NCBI RefSeq assembly: GCF_036046055.1
Contig: NZ_CP107939.1
Coordinates: 8,661,102-8,725,101 of the forward strand
DNA length: 64,000 nt
From: Nocardia sp. NBC_00403
Lineage (GTDB): Bacteria; Actinomycetota; Actinomycetes; Mycobacteriales; Mycobacteriaceae
Reading direction: 5' to 3'
Under the pieces are notes generated by a model. The model saw only the letters and a program-made list of their open reading frames with translations, was not told the DNA's origin and searched no databases. Made by a program: the position numbers and the translations under genes. Of this stretch, positions 8,183 through 18,327 are shown piece after piece; the first letter of the stretch is position 1, and every line of letters begins with the position of its first letter.

Positions 8183-9450
8183 ATCATCGCTCGACCCTCC
8201 CTACTTCCAATCGCGGTCGCTCCGGCCATCGTTATCGTGCCGATGACGAACCGTTCGGCGGCTACGCCGACCAGAGCAGACAGGGTGCCCCGGCAGCCGA
8301 CGCCCGATATGCGGCCCCCGCCGCCGGAGCGCATGCCGGATACGACTTCCACCCCGCAGGCGACCACCGCGACGACTCCTGGTCCGCGAACGGTGCATGG
8401 TCGCAACAGGATTCGTGGTCCGACGGCGGCGCGTGGTCGGCCGAGGAAGCGTGGGCGCCCGCCGCCGACAACTCGTGGGCGCCCGCCGCCGACAACTCGT
8501 GGACGCCCGAAGCCGACAATTCTTGGACGCCCGAAGCCGACAATTCTTGGACGCCCGAAGCCGGCGACTCCTGGACGCCCCATTCCGACGACTCGTGGAC
8601 TCCCGATACCGGTGATTCCTGGGCCCCCGACGCGGACGACTCGTGGGAACACGAGACGGACGACGCCGAATCCCCTGCCTTTCCCACTGTCATCCCCGGG
8701 CGCCGTTCGCAGCGCCGCGGCGGCGCACATCGAGTGCCCGCGCCACCGTCCTCGCTCAAGGGACGTGCCGCGGTCGTCGCTGTCGCGGCCGGCGCTGTCG
8801 TCGCCGCAGGCCAGGCCGCGTTCGCCTCGCCCGAACAGCCTTCGGCGACCGTCGACTACGAAGCCGCCGGTCAGATTCACGAGATCGCCGCGCAGTCGAT
8901 GAGCGTGTCCGATCCCACTGCCGCTCCGGATTCGCCTCAGGTGCTCAATGTCTCGGCCCCGAGCAACCTGGGCCAGTTCAACGACATCCTGCAAAAAGGG
9001 CAGAAGTACGCCGAGGATCTCGCCGCTGAAGAAGCCGCCAAGCTGCGCCCGCTGTTCACGAAGTTCGCCGCGGGCAATTTCACCTCCGGCTACGGCGCCC
9101 GCTGGGGCGTCCAGCACCTCGGCATCGACATCGCGGGCCCGATCGGAACCCCGATCTACGCGGTAGCCGACGGCACAGTCATCGAGGCCGGCCCGGCCAG
9201 CGGATTCGGCATGTGGGTTCGGCTGCTGCACGACGACGGCACCGTCACCATCTACGGCCACATCGACACCGCAACGGTGTCACAGGGCCAGCGAGTCCTG
9301 GCGGGCGATCAGATTGCCACCATCGGCAACCGCGGCTTCTCCACCGGCCCGCACTGCCACTTCGAGGTATGGCTCAACGGCCACGACAAGATCGACCCGC
9401 TGCCCTGGCTCGCCACCCGCGGCATCAGCCTCGGCCAACAGCGCGACTGA
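8179..9450 (+). CDS. M23/LytM-family peptidoglycan endopeptidase with Trp-rich tandem repeats
   Basis: A 423-aa zinc metallopeptidase expected to cut peptide cross-bridges of peptidoglycan outside the membrane. Layout: polar N-terminus, Trp/Asp/Pro-rich repeats (92-155), one hydrophobic segment (195-216) that acts as anchor or signal, a linker with a short charged helix, and the LytM domain. Zinc and catalytic residues are visible as HLGIDIAG (H313, D317) and HCHFEVW (H392, H394). The gene diverges from sucC, the same arrangement as Rv0950c/Rv0951 in M. tuberculosis. The cytosolic repeat region ahead of the membrane segment is unusual for the family. Confidence 0.9.
   Translation: MNHRSTLPTSNRGRSGHRYRADDEPFGGYADQSRQGAPAADARYAAPAAGAHAGYDFHPAGDHRDDSWSANGAWSQQDSWSDGGAWSAEEAWAPAADNSWAPAADNSWTPEADNSWTPEADNSWTPEAGDSWTPHSDDSWTPDTGDSWAPDADDSWEHETDDAESPAFPTVIPGRRSQRRGGAHRVPAPPSSLKGRAAVVAVAAGAVVAAGQAAFASPEQPSATVDYEAAGQIHEIAAQSMSVSDPTAAPDSPQVLNVSAPSNLGQFNDILQKGQKYAEDLAAEEAAKLRPLFTKFAAGNFTSGYGARWGVQHLGIDIAGPIGTPIYAVADGTVIEAGPASGFGMWVRLLHDDGTVTIYGHIDTATVSQGQRVLAGDQIATIGNRGFSTGPHCHFEVWLNGHDKIDPLPWLATRGISLGQQRD
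8452..8643 (+). repeat. Eight 24-bp repeats encoding W-x-P-x-x-D-x-S octapeptides
   Basis: Eight consecutive octapeptides, WAPAADNS twice, WTPEADNS twice, WTPEAGDS, WTPHSDDS, WTPDTGDS and WAPDADDS, are encoded without spacers. The first two and the next two units are identical or almost identical in DNA. Copy number is likely to vary between strains. A looser Trp-rich stretch lies just upstream in the same protein. Confidence 0.9.
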
Positions 9451-9887
9451 CCAAGCCGCCACACCCGCCTCTGTAGGCATAGAACCCGCTTACCGGTGGG
9501 CTCGGCGCCGCCTCGGACCGATGGTCGCTGTGCCCTGATGTAGTGGCGCGGACTGCTGCCGCAGGTCTTGGTGCCGTGTCCCACACCGTCAACTGCTGCA
9601 GGCCTTGGACGCGTGTCTCGGACCGGCGATCGCTGGAGGCATCGCGCTCTGCCACACCGCCGCATTGCGCGCACCGACCACAGCTACTGCGCCCTTCGCG
9701 CATCGACGGCCACGGTAGGACTCGGCACCATGTCGCGCACCCCGACAGCCGACCGGTGTCCTGTCACAGGTCGGCGAATCCGAGGCCGCGCCGCGCCACG
9801 GTGAGAAGGCCGAGATCGTGGCCGTCGCGTGGGTAGGTGATCAACGGCACGCTTCCTGCGTGCACCGGAGCGAGATAGCTTCTGGGT
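9451..9887. other. Intergenic region without a convincing gene
   Basis: 437 bp between the peptidase and the SRPBCC-SDR gene. The leftward strand from about 9860 to 9764 reads VPLITYPRDGHDLGLL then TVARRGLGFADL and a stop, which looks like the C-terminal end of a protein, but no start or upstream domain can be followed. It may be a gene remnant. A promoter for the rightward gene must lie near 9850. Confidence 0.4.
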
Positions 9888-11267
9888 ATGGCTCGTACAA
9901 CGACGTACACCCAATTCATTGCGCTGCCAACGGAAGACGTATGGCGAGTGCTGGGGGATCTGGATCGGTGGCCGGAGTGGAATGCGGCGGTCACTTCAGT
10001 GCGGTTGCATGGGGTGGTCGCGGTCGGCACTACTGGGGACTATCTGCCGCGCGGGTGGGTCCGCGAGGCGGTGCATGGGCGGACTGCGCCGCCGTTTGTG
10101 ATCACGATGCTTGTTCCTGGGCGTGAACTGGCGCTGGAGCAACCGGAACCGGCGGGGCGAATGCGGATGTCGTGGACGCTGACGCCGCGCGACGGTGGGA
10201 CCGAGGTGACCCAGCGGCTCACCTTCAGCGGGGTGTCCGCGCCGATCGCCAGGGCCGTGGTCGGTCCGCAGCTGGAAACAGATGCCCGTGTGTGCTTTGC
10301 ACGGCTCGCTCAGCTCGCCGGGATCGCTCCGGACGCTTCGGCCTTGCATGCGGTGATCGCGGGCGGCACCGGGGCATTGGGCAAGCAGATTGCCGCAGAC
10401 CTGACCTGCCGGGGCCATCGCGTGACCATCCTGACGCGGCGGCGCGACCCGGGGCTGCCGTTCGCGCAGGCGGAGTGGGACGGCAGGTCCGTCGGCGAAT
10501 GGATTGGTGTGCTGAAGAATTCGGAGCCGACCGCGGTGATCAATCTGGCCGGCAAGCTGGTCGACTGCCGGCCGACCCGACGCAATATCGATGAATTGCG
10601 CCGCAGCCGAGTGGATTCGACGCGCGCCCTGGTCGACGCAGCCGCCACGCTGGACGCGCCGATCGACTACTGGGTGCAGGCCGGCACGACCGCGATCTGG
10701 TCTGATGCGGGCGAAATCCGTTGCACCGAAACAACTCCGCTGCCGGTCGGGCTACCGCAGATGACCGGAGTGGCCGAGCCATGGGAGCGTGCCTTCGATG
10801 GTGCAAATGCGCTGCACTCGACGATCCTGCGCACCTCGATCGTGCTCGACGCCCAGGCTCCCGCACTGAAACGACTCGGCCAATTGACCAAAGCCGGCCT
10901 CGGCGGCCGGGTCGGCAGCGGCAAGCAGTGGTTCAGCTGGATTCACATCGCAGACTGGCTCGCCATCGTCCGCGCCGCCCTCGGACTCGACCCCGAGGTC
11001 ACGCTGCCGAACGGAATCCTGGTGGCCGCCACCGACTTCCCGGTCCGCAACCGCGAACTGATGACGGCGCTGCGCCGACACCTGCACCGCCCGCCCGCAC
11101 CGCCGACCCCGGCAGCCCTGCTGGCAGTAGGCGCGATCCTGCTGTGCTCGGACCCCGCCCTCGGCCTCACCGGCAGGCATGCAACCTCAACGGTGCTGCG
11201 CGAGGCCGGTTTCCGCTTCCAATACCCAAGCCTGGACGAAGCACTCAGCGATCTGCTGCCCCGCTGA
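9888..11267 (+). CDS. SRPBCC-domain / SDR epimerase (TIGR01777-type) fusion protein
   Basis: A 459-aa two-domain protein. Residues 1-145 form a START-like SRPBCC ligand-binding fold (YTQFIALPTEDVWRVLGDLD, then a WTLTPRDGGTEVTQRL strand pair). Residues from about 152 form an atypical SDR of the YfcH/SDR39U1 group, with the nucleotide-binding loop VIAGGTGALGKQIA (about 153-166) and the family signature VINLAGKLVDCRPT. The C-terminal part carries the DUF1731-like ending (LREAGFRFQYPSLDEAL). The combination suggests a redox enzyme acting on a hydrophobic ligand. Substrate and pathway are unknown. It is a single gene inserted between the peptidase and pcrA relative to mycobacterial order. Confidence 0.85.
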   Translation: MARTTTYTQFIALPTEDVWRVLGDLDRWPEWNAAVTSVRLHGVVAVGTTGDYLPRGWVREAVHGRTAPPFVITMLVPGRELALEQPEPAGRMRMSWTLTPRDGGTEVTQRLTFSGVSAPIARAVVGPQLETDARVCFARLAQLAGIAPDASALHAVIAGGTGALGKQIAADLTCRGHRVTILTRRRDPGLPFAQAEWDGRSVGEWIGVLKNSEPTAVINLAGKLVDCRPTRRNIDELRRSRVDSTRALVDAAATLDAPIDYWVQAGTTAIWSDAGEIRCTETTPLPVGLPQMTGVAEPWERAFDGANALHSTILRTSIVLDAQAPALKRLGQLTKAGLGGRVGSGKQWFSWIHIADWLAIVRAALGLDPEVTLPNGILVAATDFPVRNRELMTALRRHLHRPPAPPTPAALLAVGAILLCSDPALGLTGRHATSTVLREAGFRFQYPSLDEALSDLLPR

Positions 11268-11472
11268 TCGAACAACCAGATCGCAGAAAGCTGCCCGCTG
11301 GACCACAACGACCACCCACGACAGCGAGTGGCGCTGCCAGCGCGACCAGCCCGTCAGCGTGCTCACGCAGCCGCAGCTCGACAGACTCGATGCACCCGAG
11401 CGGACACGTCGAACCACCTCGGGGCGGCGGCTTGTCACCCTTCGATCAGCAGAGCGGTTGGCAGCCGCTGTC

Positions 11473-14040
11473 TCAGAGCTTGACCAGCGTCCGGCTGTAT
11501 TGCGGGATCAGGCGGATCTTTCCGGCAGTGCCGAAATCGATGGTGACGGTGGCCAACGGCCCGAAGCCTTCGGCCGCGACAACTCGGCCGAGGCCGTATT
11601 TGTCGTCGGTGACCCGGTCCCCAACGGCAAGTACGAGATTGGCGTTGTTGCGGGTGGCGCCGCCGGGTGCGGGGCGGCGCGGGCCGCGGTCACCGCGCAC
11701 GCCGGGGCGCTGCTCGTTCCAGCCGTCGCCTCGGGTCCAGTCCCGTTCCACGCTGTCGTCGTCACCGCGACGCCGGATGCTGCGCGTCAGCGGTGAACCG
11801 CTCGGCTCCAGCCGCTTCCAGTCGATGAGGTGGCTCGGAATCTCCTGCAGGAAGCGAGATTCCGGGTTCGAGACGGGCTGGCCCCAGCCGGAACGGACTA
11901 CCGCGCGCGACAGGTACAGCCGTTGTCTGGCCCTGGTGATGCCGACGTAGGCGAGGCGGCGTTCCTCGGCGAGCTCGGAGGGATCGCCGAGCGCCCGCAT
12001 GTGCGGGAACTGGCCGTCCTCCCAGCCCGTCACGAACACGACGGGAAACTCCAGGCCCTTGGCGGTGTGCAGGGTCATCATCGTGACCACGCCCGCGCCC
12101 TCGTCGGGGATCTGATCGGTGTCGGCCACCAGCGAGACCCGCTCCAGGAAGGCCGCGAGCGAACCGGGATCCGGTTCACCATCGGCCGCCTCCGGCACCA
12201 GGCCCTCCTCGCGGGCCGCGGCGGCGTTGTTGTAGGCCTCGGAGCTGAATTCCCGTGCGACGCTGACCAATTCGTTCAGGTTGTCCAGCCGGGCGCCGTC
12301 CTGCGGGTCGTCGGACGCCGCCAACTCGGCGCGATAGCCGGTGCGTTCCAGCACCGCATCGACCACATTCCCGACATCCGGGAAGTCGAGGTCGGCCTGC
12401 GCGCCCGCCGCCCGAATCTGCTCGAGCAGCTCGAGGAACCCGGCGATCGCGCGCTGGGCGCGGGTGTTCAGCAGTGCGACCTTGCCCTCGGCGGCATCGC
12501 GCAGTGCCGCGGCGAAACCGATGCCGCGCTGTTCGGCATGCACGGCCACGCACGCCTCGGCGCGGTCACCGATGCCGCGGCGTGGGGTGTTGAGAATCCG
12601 GCGCAGGCTCACCGCGTCGTCGGGGTTCTCCAGTACGCGCAGGTAGGCGACGATGTCGCGCACCTCTTTGCGCTCGTAGAAGCGGACGCCACCGACCACC
12701 TTGTACGGCAGACCCATTCGAATGAAGATCTCTTCCAGCGCGCGCGAGTTGTTGTTGGTGCGATAGAAGACCGCGACGTCGCCGTACGTGGCTTCCTTGG
12801 CATCCACCAGCCGGTCGATCTCGCGGGCCACGAAGGAGGCCTCGTCGTGCTCGTTGTCGGCGACATAGCCGGTGATCAGATCACCTTCGCCGGAATCGGT
12901 CCACAGTCGCTTGTCGCGACGGTTCTCGTTGCGCGAGATCACCGCGTTCGCGGCCGAAAGGATGTGCTGGGTGGACCGGTAATTCTGTTCCAGCAGAATA
13001 GTTTCGGCATCCGGGAAGTCGCGTTCGAATTCCTCGATATTGCGGATGGTCGCGCCGCGGAAGGCGTAGATGGACTGGTCCGCGTCACCGACCACGCACA
13101 GTTCACTCGGCGCCACCGCGTCCGGCGCCTCGCCGTCGCCGGATTCCGCTGCCTCGGTGTGGTGTCCGACCAGCTCACGCACCAGAATGTACTGCGCGTG
13201 GTTGGTGTCCTGATACTCGTCGACGAGCACGTGCCGGAAGCGGCGACGGTAGTACTCCGCGACCTGCGGGTGGTTTTGCAGCAGCGCCACCGTCTCGCCG
13301 ATCAGGTCGTCGAAATCCATCGCGTTCGCCGCGCGCAGTCGGCGCTGATATTCGGTGTAGACCCTGGCGATGAGACCCGGCAATTCGGTCTCGTCGGATT
13401 CGGCGTCCGCCGTTGCCTGCGCGGGCCCGATGAGCTCGTTCTTCAGATTCGAGATGGCGGTCGCGAGTAGCCGCGCCGAGTATTTCTTCACATCGATGTC
13501 GAAGTCGCGGCTGATCATCGTGAGCAGTCGCCGCGAATCGTCGGCATCGTAGATGGAGAAATTCGAATTCAGCCCGGGCAGCAGGGCCGACTGCATGCGC
13601 AGGATGCGTACGCAGCTGGAGTGGAATGTGGAAACCCACATATTGTTGGCGCGCGGGCCGACCAGACCGATGACGCGTTCCCGCATCTCCGCAGCAGCCT
13701 TGTTGGTGAAGGTGATGGCCAGGATCTGGCCGGGCGTCGCGCCGCGCGCGGCGAGCAGATAGGCGATGCGCCTGGTCAGCACGGCGGTCTTGCCCGAGCC
13801 CGCGCCCGCGACGATCAGCAGCGGCGCGCCGGTGTGCACGACCGCGGCGCGCTGTTGCGGGTTGAGACCCTCGAGTAGCCGCTCGGCCTCTTCGGCCTTG
13901 CGTTGCTCCCTTTCGAGGCGGCGCTGCTCAGGGGACTGCGCCGAATCCACGGCACGACCATCGTCGACCTGCGGTTTCTTGGCTGAGTCCTGGTGCCGAG
14001 TCTGCCCGGCCTGCATCTGGGGAGCCACCGTGATGTCCAT
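11473..14040 (-). CDS. pcrA: ATP-dependent DNA helicase PcrA/UvrD1
   Basis: An 855-aa superfamily 1A 3'-5' helicase for repair and replication restart. Visible motifs are the Q-motif region LLEGLNPQQRAAVVHTGAP, Walker A in VAGAGSGKTAVLTRRIA (G79-T85), Walker B DEYQDTNHAQY (about 270), motif III-like VVGDADQSIYAFRGA, and the late motifs LEQNYRST, TMMTLHTAKGLEFPVVFVTG and YVGITRARQRLYLSRA. The C-terminus ends in a Tudor-like RNA-polymerase interaction fold (GDRVTDDKYGLGRVVAAEGF). The first 35 residues are polar and weakly conserved, so a slightly later start is possible. It corresponds to Rv0949 in a conserved neighbourhood. Confidence 0.95.
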   Translation of the reverse strand: MDITVAPQMQAGQTRHQDSAKKPQVDDGRAVDSAQSPEQRRLEREQRKAEEAERLLEGLNPQQRAAVVHTGAPLLIVAGAGSGKTAVLTRRIAYLLAARGATPGQILAITFTNKAAAEMRERVIGLVGPRANNMWVSTFHSSCVRILRMQSALLPGLNSNFSIYDADDSRRLLTMISRDFDIDVKKYSARLLATAISNLKNELIGPAQATADAESDETELPGLIARVYTEYQRRLRAANAMDFDDLIGETVALLQNHPQVAEYYRRRFRHVLVDEYQDTNHAQYILVRELVGHHTEAAESGDGEAPDAVAPSELCVVGDADQSIYAFRGATIRNIEEFERDFPDAETILLEQNYRSTQHILSAANAVISRNENRRDKRLWTDSGEGDLITGYVADNEHDEASFVAREIDRLVDAKEATYGDVAVFYRTNNNSRALEEIFIRMGLPYKVVGGVRFYERKEVRDIVAYLRVLENPDDAVSLRRILNTPRRGIGDRAEACVAVHAEQRGIGFAAALRDAAEGKVALLNTRAQRAIAGFLELLEQIRAAGAQADLDFPDVGNVVDAVLERTGYRAELAASDDPQDGARLDNLNELVSVAREFSSEAYNNAAAAREEGLVPEAADGEPDPGSLAAFLERVSLVADTDQIPDEGAGVVTMMTLHTAKGLEFPVVFVTGWEDGQFPHMRALGDPSELAEERRLAYVGITRARQRLYLSRAVVRSGWGQPVSNPESRFLQEIPSHLIDWKRLEPSGSPLTRSIRRRGDDDSVERDWTRGDGWNEQRPGVRGDRGPRRPAPGGATRNNANLVLAVGDRVTDDKYGLGRVVAAEGFGPLATVTIDFGTAGKIRLIPQYSRTLVKL

Positions 14041-14424
14041 CGTCCATCAACGCTACCGGCGGCTACCGACAGAGATGAAGTCCCCGCTCCCGTCGATGTC
14101 TGTTCGGCGGCGTGTCGGCGAACGATGAGTGAACAGCCGCAGCGTGTCCCGGGCGGCAAATCTGTGACGGCGCTCTCAGCAGATTCACAAAATGAAGTGT
14201 TTTGCATTGCTTCGGACCCATGGCACACTGGCCACATGGTCTGCGCTCGAGGGATGTATCCGATACGGTTAACAGCCGGATATCGTGATGGCAGACCCTA
14301 CGCCTGAGCGCCCGTCCGGGGGGACAATGCAACACCCAAACAGGTCTGTTGCACGGTGAAAGAACCGATCGGTAACGAGCCGGGCTCACCCGCCGATCCA
14401 TGTTCTGACACGAGGAGATGAATG
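14041..14424. promoter_or_regulatory. Divergent promoter region between pcrA and chorismate mutase gene
   Basis: 384 bp with no supported gene. It holds the promoters for pcrA (leftward) and the chorismate mutase (rightward). The part from about 14180 to 14340 is richer in A and T than its surroundings. No specific operator was identified. Confidence 0.5.
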
Positions 14425-14718
14425 ATGAGCACGCCTGCCACGACGACCGGGTCCGACTCGGCTCTCCCGCACTCCGAGGCGGAGATCGAGAAGCTCCGCA
14501 AGGAGATCGACCAGCTCGACGCGGAAATCCTCGCCGCCATCAAGCGCCGAACCGAGATCTCCAGGATTATCGGCCGCACGCGCATGGCTTCCGGCGGAAC
14601 CCGCCTCGTGCACAGTCGTGAGATGAAGGTGCTCGAGCGCTTCAGTGAACTCGGCCAGGAGGGCCACACCCTCGCGATGCTGCTGCTGCGGCTCGGCCGC
14701 GGCCGCCTCGGCCACTGA
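14425..14718 (+). CDS. Chorismate mutase, small monofunctional AroQ type
   Basis: A 97-aa all-helical enzyme converting chorismate to prephenate for Phe and Tyr synthesis. The sequence EIEKLRKEIDQLDAEILAAI, then KRRTEISRIIGRTRM and VHSREMKVLERF, matches the actinobacterial AroQ-delta group represented by Rv0948c, an enzyme that depends on binding DAHP synthase for full activity and feedback control. ATG codons occur at 14418, 14422 and 14425; the last is placed 7 nt after GAGGAG (14412-14417) and is preferred. The location beside pcrA matches M. tuberculosis. Confidence 0.93.
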   Translation: MSTPATTTGSDSALPHSEAEIEKLRKEIDQLDAEILAAIKRRTEISRIIGRTRMASGGTRLVHSREMKVLERFSELGQEGHTLAMLLLRLGRGRLGH

Positions 14719-14803
14719 CTGCCTGCCCGCCGGGCTACCGACCCGCCGCGCACGCGGCCCCCACACTCATGCGGCGATCGTAAGACCTCCGCATTCCCAA
14801 AGG

Positions 14804-14831
14804 CCGCCCCGGGTGTTCACCCCCGGGGCGG
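14804..14831. terminator. Hairpin between convergent chorismate mutase and aldehyde dehydrogenase genes
   Basis: A 10-bp perfect inverted repeat, CCGCCCCGGG (14804-14813) and CCCGGGGCGG (14822-14831), with an 8-nt loop, followed by TCGTTTCG on the plus strand. It lies between two converging genes and probably terminates the rightward transcript. Confidence 0.7.
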
Positions 14832-14855
14832 TCGTTTCGCGTCCGGGACCGGCGC

Positions 14856-16310
14856 TCAGGTGAGCGCGATGTACTTGGTGGACAAGTACTCTTCGATGCC
14901 CTCGATACCGCCCTCTCGGCCGAAGCCAGAGGCCTTCACACCACCGAAGGGCGCGGCGGGGTCGGAGATCACGCCACGATTGACCCCGACCATGCCGCTG
15001 TCCAGACCCTCCGCGACGCGCAGCGCGCGATCGAGGTCGCGGGTGTAGACATAGCTGACCAAACCGAATTCGGTGTCGTTGGCGGCGGCGAGCCCCTCGG
15101 CCTCGGTCTCGAAACCGACGATCGGCGCGACCGGCCCGAACACCTCCTCGCGCAGGATCCTGGCGTGCGGCGGCACCTCCGTCAGGATGGTCGCGGGGTA
15201 GAACCAGCCGGGGCCGCCCGGCGCCTTGCCGCCCAGCTGCACCTGCGCGCCCGCCGACACCGCGTCCTCGACGAGTTCGCTCACGATGTTCAGCTGGTCC
15301 TCGCTGATCAGCGGGCCGAGGGTGGTGCCGGGGTCGGTGCCGGGACCGAGCGTGACGGTGCTCGACATGATCTCGACGAACTTGGTGGTGAACTCCTCGA
15401 GCACGCCGCTCTGCACATGGAAGCGGTTGGCCGCGGTGCATGCCTCGCCGCCGTTGCGCAGCTTGGCGAGCATCGCGCCCTGCACGGCCGCGTCGATATC
15501 GGCATCGTCGAACACCACGAACGGCGCGTTGCCGCCGAGTTCCATCGAGGTACGCAACAGTCCGTGGGCCGACTTCTCGACGAGTTGCTTGCCGACCTCG
15601 GTCGATCCGGTAAAGGTGAGCTTGCGCAGGCGCGGATCGTCGAGCAGCGGCTGCGTCACCGTGCCGGAACGGCTGGAGGTGATCACCGAGAGCACGCCGT
15701 GCGGCAGACCGGCCTCGCTGCACAGCTTCGCTAGCAGCAGCATGGTCAGCGGGGTCGCCGAAGCGGGCTTGACGATCATCGTGCAGCCCGCGGCGAGCGC
15801 GGGACCGATCTTGCGAGTCCCCATGGCCAGCGGGAAGTTCCACGGCGTAATCGCCAGACACGGTCCGACCGGCTGCTTGTGCACCATGATCCGGCCGGCG
15901 CCGGACGGCGCGTGCAGATAGCGCCCGTGCACGCGCACGGCCTCTTCGCTGAACCAGCGAAAGAACTCGGCGCCATAGCGCACCTCGTTGCGACTCTCCG
16001 GCAGCGCCTTGCCCATTTCCAAGGTCATCAGCAGCGCGAATTCCTCGGCGCGTGCGGTGATCGCCTCGAACACCGCGCGCAGGATCTCGCCACGCTCCCG
16101 CGCCGAGGTCGCGGCCCAATCCGCCTGTGCCGCGTCGGCCGCGTCGAGCGCGCGCACCGCGTCCGCCGGCGTCGCGTCCGCGACGTGCGTCAACACCTCC
16201 CCGGTGGCCGGATTGTGCACCTCGAAAGTGCCGCCTCCGGTGGCATCGACCGGCCCGCCGATCCACAACTGTGTCGGTACTGACTGAAGAAGTTCGCGTT
16301 CGGACACCAT
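14856..16310 (-). CDS. gabD: Succinate-semialdehyde dehydrogenase-like NAD(P)-dependent aldehyde dehydrogenase
   Basis: A 484-aa aldehyde dehydrogenase oxidising an aldehyde to its acid. Key features are the cofactor loop [21 protein letters not shown], the general base Glu in MELGGNAPF (E257), the catalytic Cys in [11 protein letters not shown] (C291, exactly 34 residues later as in GabD), and the C-terminal [20 protein letters not shown] that is typical of the succinate-semialdehyde group. That group feeds GABA-derived carbon to succinate, which links it loosely to sucCD. Substrate is inferred from sequence type. It diverges from pgi. Confidence 0.88.
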   Translation of the reverse strand: MVSERELLQSVPTQLWIGGPVDATGGGTFEVHNPATGEVLTHVADATPADAVRALDAADAAQADWAATSARERGEILRAVFEAITARAEEFALLMTLEMGKALPESRNEVRYGAEFFRWFSEEAVRVHGRYLHAPSGAGRIMVHKQPVGPCLAITPWNFPLAMGTRKIGPALAAGCTMIVKPASATPLTMLLLAKLCSEAGLPHGVLSVITSSRSGTVTQPLLDDPRLRKLTFTGSTEVGKQLVEKSAHGLLRTSMELGGNAPFVVFDDADIDAAVQGAMLAKLRNGGEACTAANRFHVQSGVLEEFTTKFVEIMSSTVTLGPGTDPGTTLGPLISEDQLNIVSELVEDAVSAGAQVQLGGKAPGGPGWFYPATILTEVPPHARILREEVFGPVAPIVGFETEAEGLAAANDTEFGLVSYVYTRDLDRALRVAEGLDSGMVGVNRGVISDPAAPFGGVKASGFGREGGIEGIEEYLSTKYIALT

Positions 16311-16469
16311 GTCGCCAGCCTATGCCGACCGCTCGACCGATCGCCGGCGAAATCTCCCGCGACCGAGCGGGTGCCACGGACCCGGCTCCGGTGGCCCAGG
16401 GCCCAACACCCGCCCAAGTTTCCGTACCTTCCCTGCGCGGCGGATCGAGGGCTTGTACCCTCGGCGAAC

Positions 16470-18107
16470 GTGAGCAGCGACATCACCGCATCGGCGGCAT
16501 GGGGGAAACTGCACGATCACCACGGCGCGGTCGCCGAGCGACACCTGCGTGAGTTCTTCGCCGACGATCCTGCCCGTGGCCGTGAGCTGACCGTCCAGGT
16601 TGCCGACCTGCACATCGACTACAGCAAGCACCGCGTCACGCGGGAAACCCTGGAGCTGCTGGTCGAATTGGCGCGCGAGGCAGGCATCGTCGAGCGCCGG
16701 GACGCGATGTTCCGCGGCGCGCACATCAACACCTCGGAGAACCGGGCGGTCGAGCACATCGCGCTGCGCCTGCCCGCCGGTGAATCACTGATCGTGGACG
16801 ACGCCGACGCGGTCGCCGAGGTGCACGAGGTGCTGCGGCGGATGGGCGAATTCACCGACTCGCTGCGCTCGGGCGAATGGCGCGGCGCGACCGGCGAACG
16901 GATCACCACGGTGGTCAATATCGGGATCGGCGGGTCGGATCTCGGACCCGAGATGGTCCATCGCGCGCTGCGCCACTACGCCGACGCCGGGATCGGCGCA
17001 CGCTTCGTGTCGAATGTCGACCCCGCGGACTTGGTCGCGAAACTCGACGGCCTCGATCCGGCGACCACGCTGTTCATTGTTGCGTCCAAGACGTTCTCGA
17101 CACTGGAGACCTTGACCAATGCCACCGCCGCGCGGCGCTGGCTGGTGGCGGCACTCGGCGCGGACGCCGTCGCCCAGCACTTCGTCGCGGTGTCGACGAA
17201 CGCCGAGCGGGTCGCCGAATTCGGCATCGACACCGCGAACATGTTCGGGTTCTGGGACTGGGTCGGCGGACGCTACTCGGTGGATTCCGCCATCGGCCTT
17301 TCGGTGATGGCGACGATCGGCAAGGAACGCTTCGGCGAGTTCCTCGCCGGCATGCACGCCGTCGACCAGCATTTCGCGACCGCCCCGCTCGCGGCGAACG
17401 GTCCGGTGCTGCTCGGCCTGCTCGGTGTCTGGTACTCGAACTTCTTCGGCGCGGAATCCCGTGCGGTGCTGCCTTATTCGAACGATCTCGCACGCTTTCC
17501 CGCCTACTTGCAGCAGCTGACCATGGAGTCCAACGGCAAGTCGGTGCGCGCCGACGGCACGCCGGTGACCACCTCGACCGGGGAAATCTTCTGGGGCGAA
17601 CCGGGTACCAACGGCCAGCACGCCTTCTATCAGCTGCTGCACCAGGGCACCCGCCTGATCCCTGCGGACTTCATCGGATTCGCCCGTCCCACCGATGATC
17701 TACCCACCCGCGACGGCACCGGCAGCATGCACGACATCCTGATGAGCAACCTGTTCGCCCAGACCAAGGTGCTCGCCTTCGGCAAGACCGCCGAGGAGAT
17801 CGCCGCCGAAGGCACCGACCCGAAGGTGGTGCCGCACAAGGTGATGCCGGGCAACCGGCCGAGCACCAGCATCCTCGCCCCGCAACTGACGCCGTCGGTG
17901 GTCGGCCAGCTGATCGCCCTGTACGAACATCAGGTCTTCGTCGAAGGCACCATCTGGGGCATCGACAGCTTCGACCAGTGGGGCGTCGAACTGGGCAAAC
18001 AGCAGGCCCTCGCGGTGGCGCCACTGCTCACCTCCCCGGAAGAGCCCGAGCCCCAAGGGGATTCCTCCACCGACGCGCTGATCCGCTGGTATCGCGCCAA
18101 CCGCTGA
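16470..18107 (+). CDS. pgi: Glucose-6-phosphate isomerase
   Basis: Interconverts glucose 6-phosphate and fructose 6-phosphate in glycolysis and gluconeogenesis. The 545-aa product starting at the GTG at 16470 ([18 protein letters not shown]) has [47 protein letters not shown], the [10 protein letters not shown] loop and [20 protein letters not shown], which together cover both PGI signatures. The frame stays open 33 codons further upstream, but that part is unlike the family. Its counterpart in M. tuberculosis is Rv0946c, the last member of the syntenic block. Confidence 0.96.
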   Translation: MSSDITASAAWGKLHDHHGAVAERHLREFFADDPARGRELTVQVADLHIDYSKHRVTRETLELLVELAREAGIVERRDAMFRGAHINTSENRAVEHIALRLPAGESLIVDDADAVAEVHEVLRRMGEFTDSLRSGEWRGATGERITTVVNIGIGGSDLGPEMVHRALRHYADAGIGARFVSNVDPADLVAKLDGLDPATTLFIVASKTFSTLETLTNATAARRWLVAALGADAVAQHFVAVSTNAERVAEFGIDTANMFGFWDWVGGRYSVDSAIGLSVMATIGKERFGEFLAGMHAVDQHFATAPLAANGPVLLGLLGVWYSNFFGAESRAVLPYSNDLARFPAYLQQLTMESNGKSVRADGTPVTTSTGEIFWGEPGTNGQHAFYQLLHQGTRLIPADFIGFARPTDDLPTRDGTGSMHDILMSNLFAQTKVLAFGKTAEEIAAEGTDPKVVPHKVMPGNRPSTSILAPQLTPSVVGQLIALYEHQVFVEGTIWGIDSFDQWGVELGKQQALAVAPLLTSPEEPEPQGDSSTDALIRWYRANR

Positions 18108-18327
18108 CAGACGTCGCTGAGCGTGCTGTCTCGGAAACGTCTGTCATGCCGGGTGTTTCGCACGCCTGCGGCCTCCAGTGGGCGGGTAATGCTGGTGTCG
18201 CCGTGTTGCGCGTCGGGTGCGCGAGCCCGGAGATTCGCCGAGACTGCTTCATCGGTCCAAGATTGCCGTCGAGCCGCAGCACTCGCCGAGCCGTTTCGAC
18301 CCGGACGAATGTCCGGGTATCGAGACC

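Noticed and set aside
8026..9261. Minus-strand open frame of about 410 codons opposite the M23 gene
   Set aside because: Its repeats (GRPRIVGF type) are simply the reverse of the octapeptide array, and no real domain is present.
9764..9860. Leftward protein-like tail ending TVARRGLGFADL
   Set aside because: Looks like a C-terminus but no start, ribosome site or upstream domain could be traced, so it is mentioned only within the intergenic entry.
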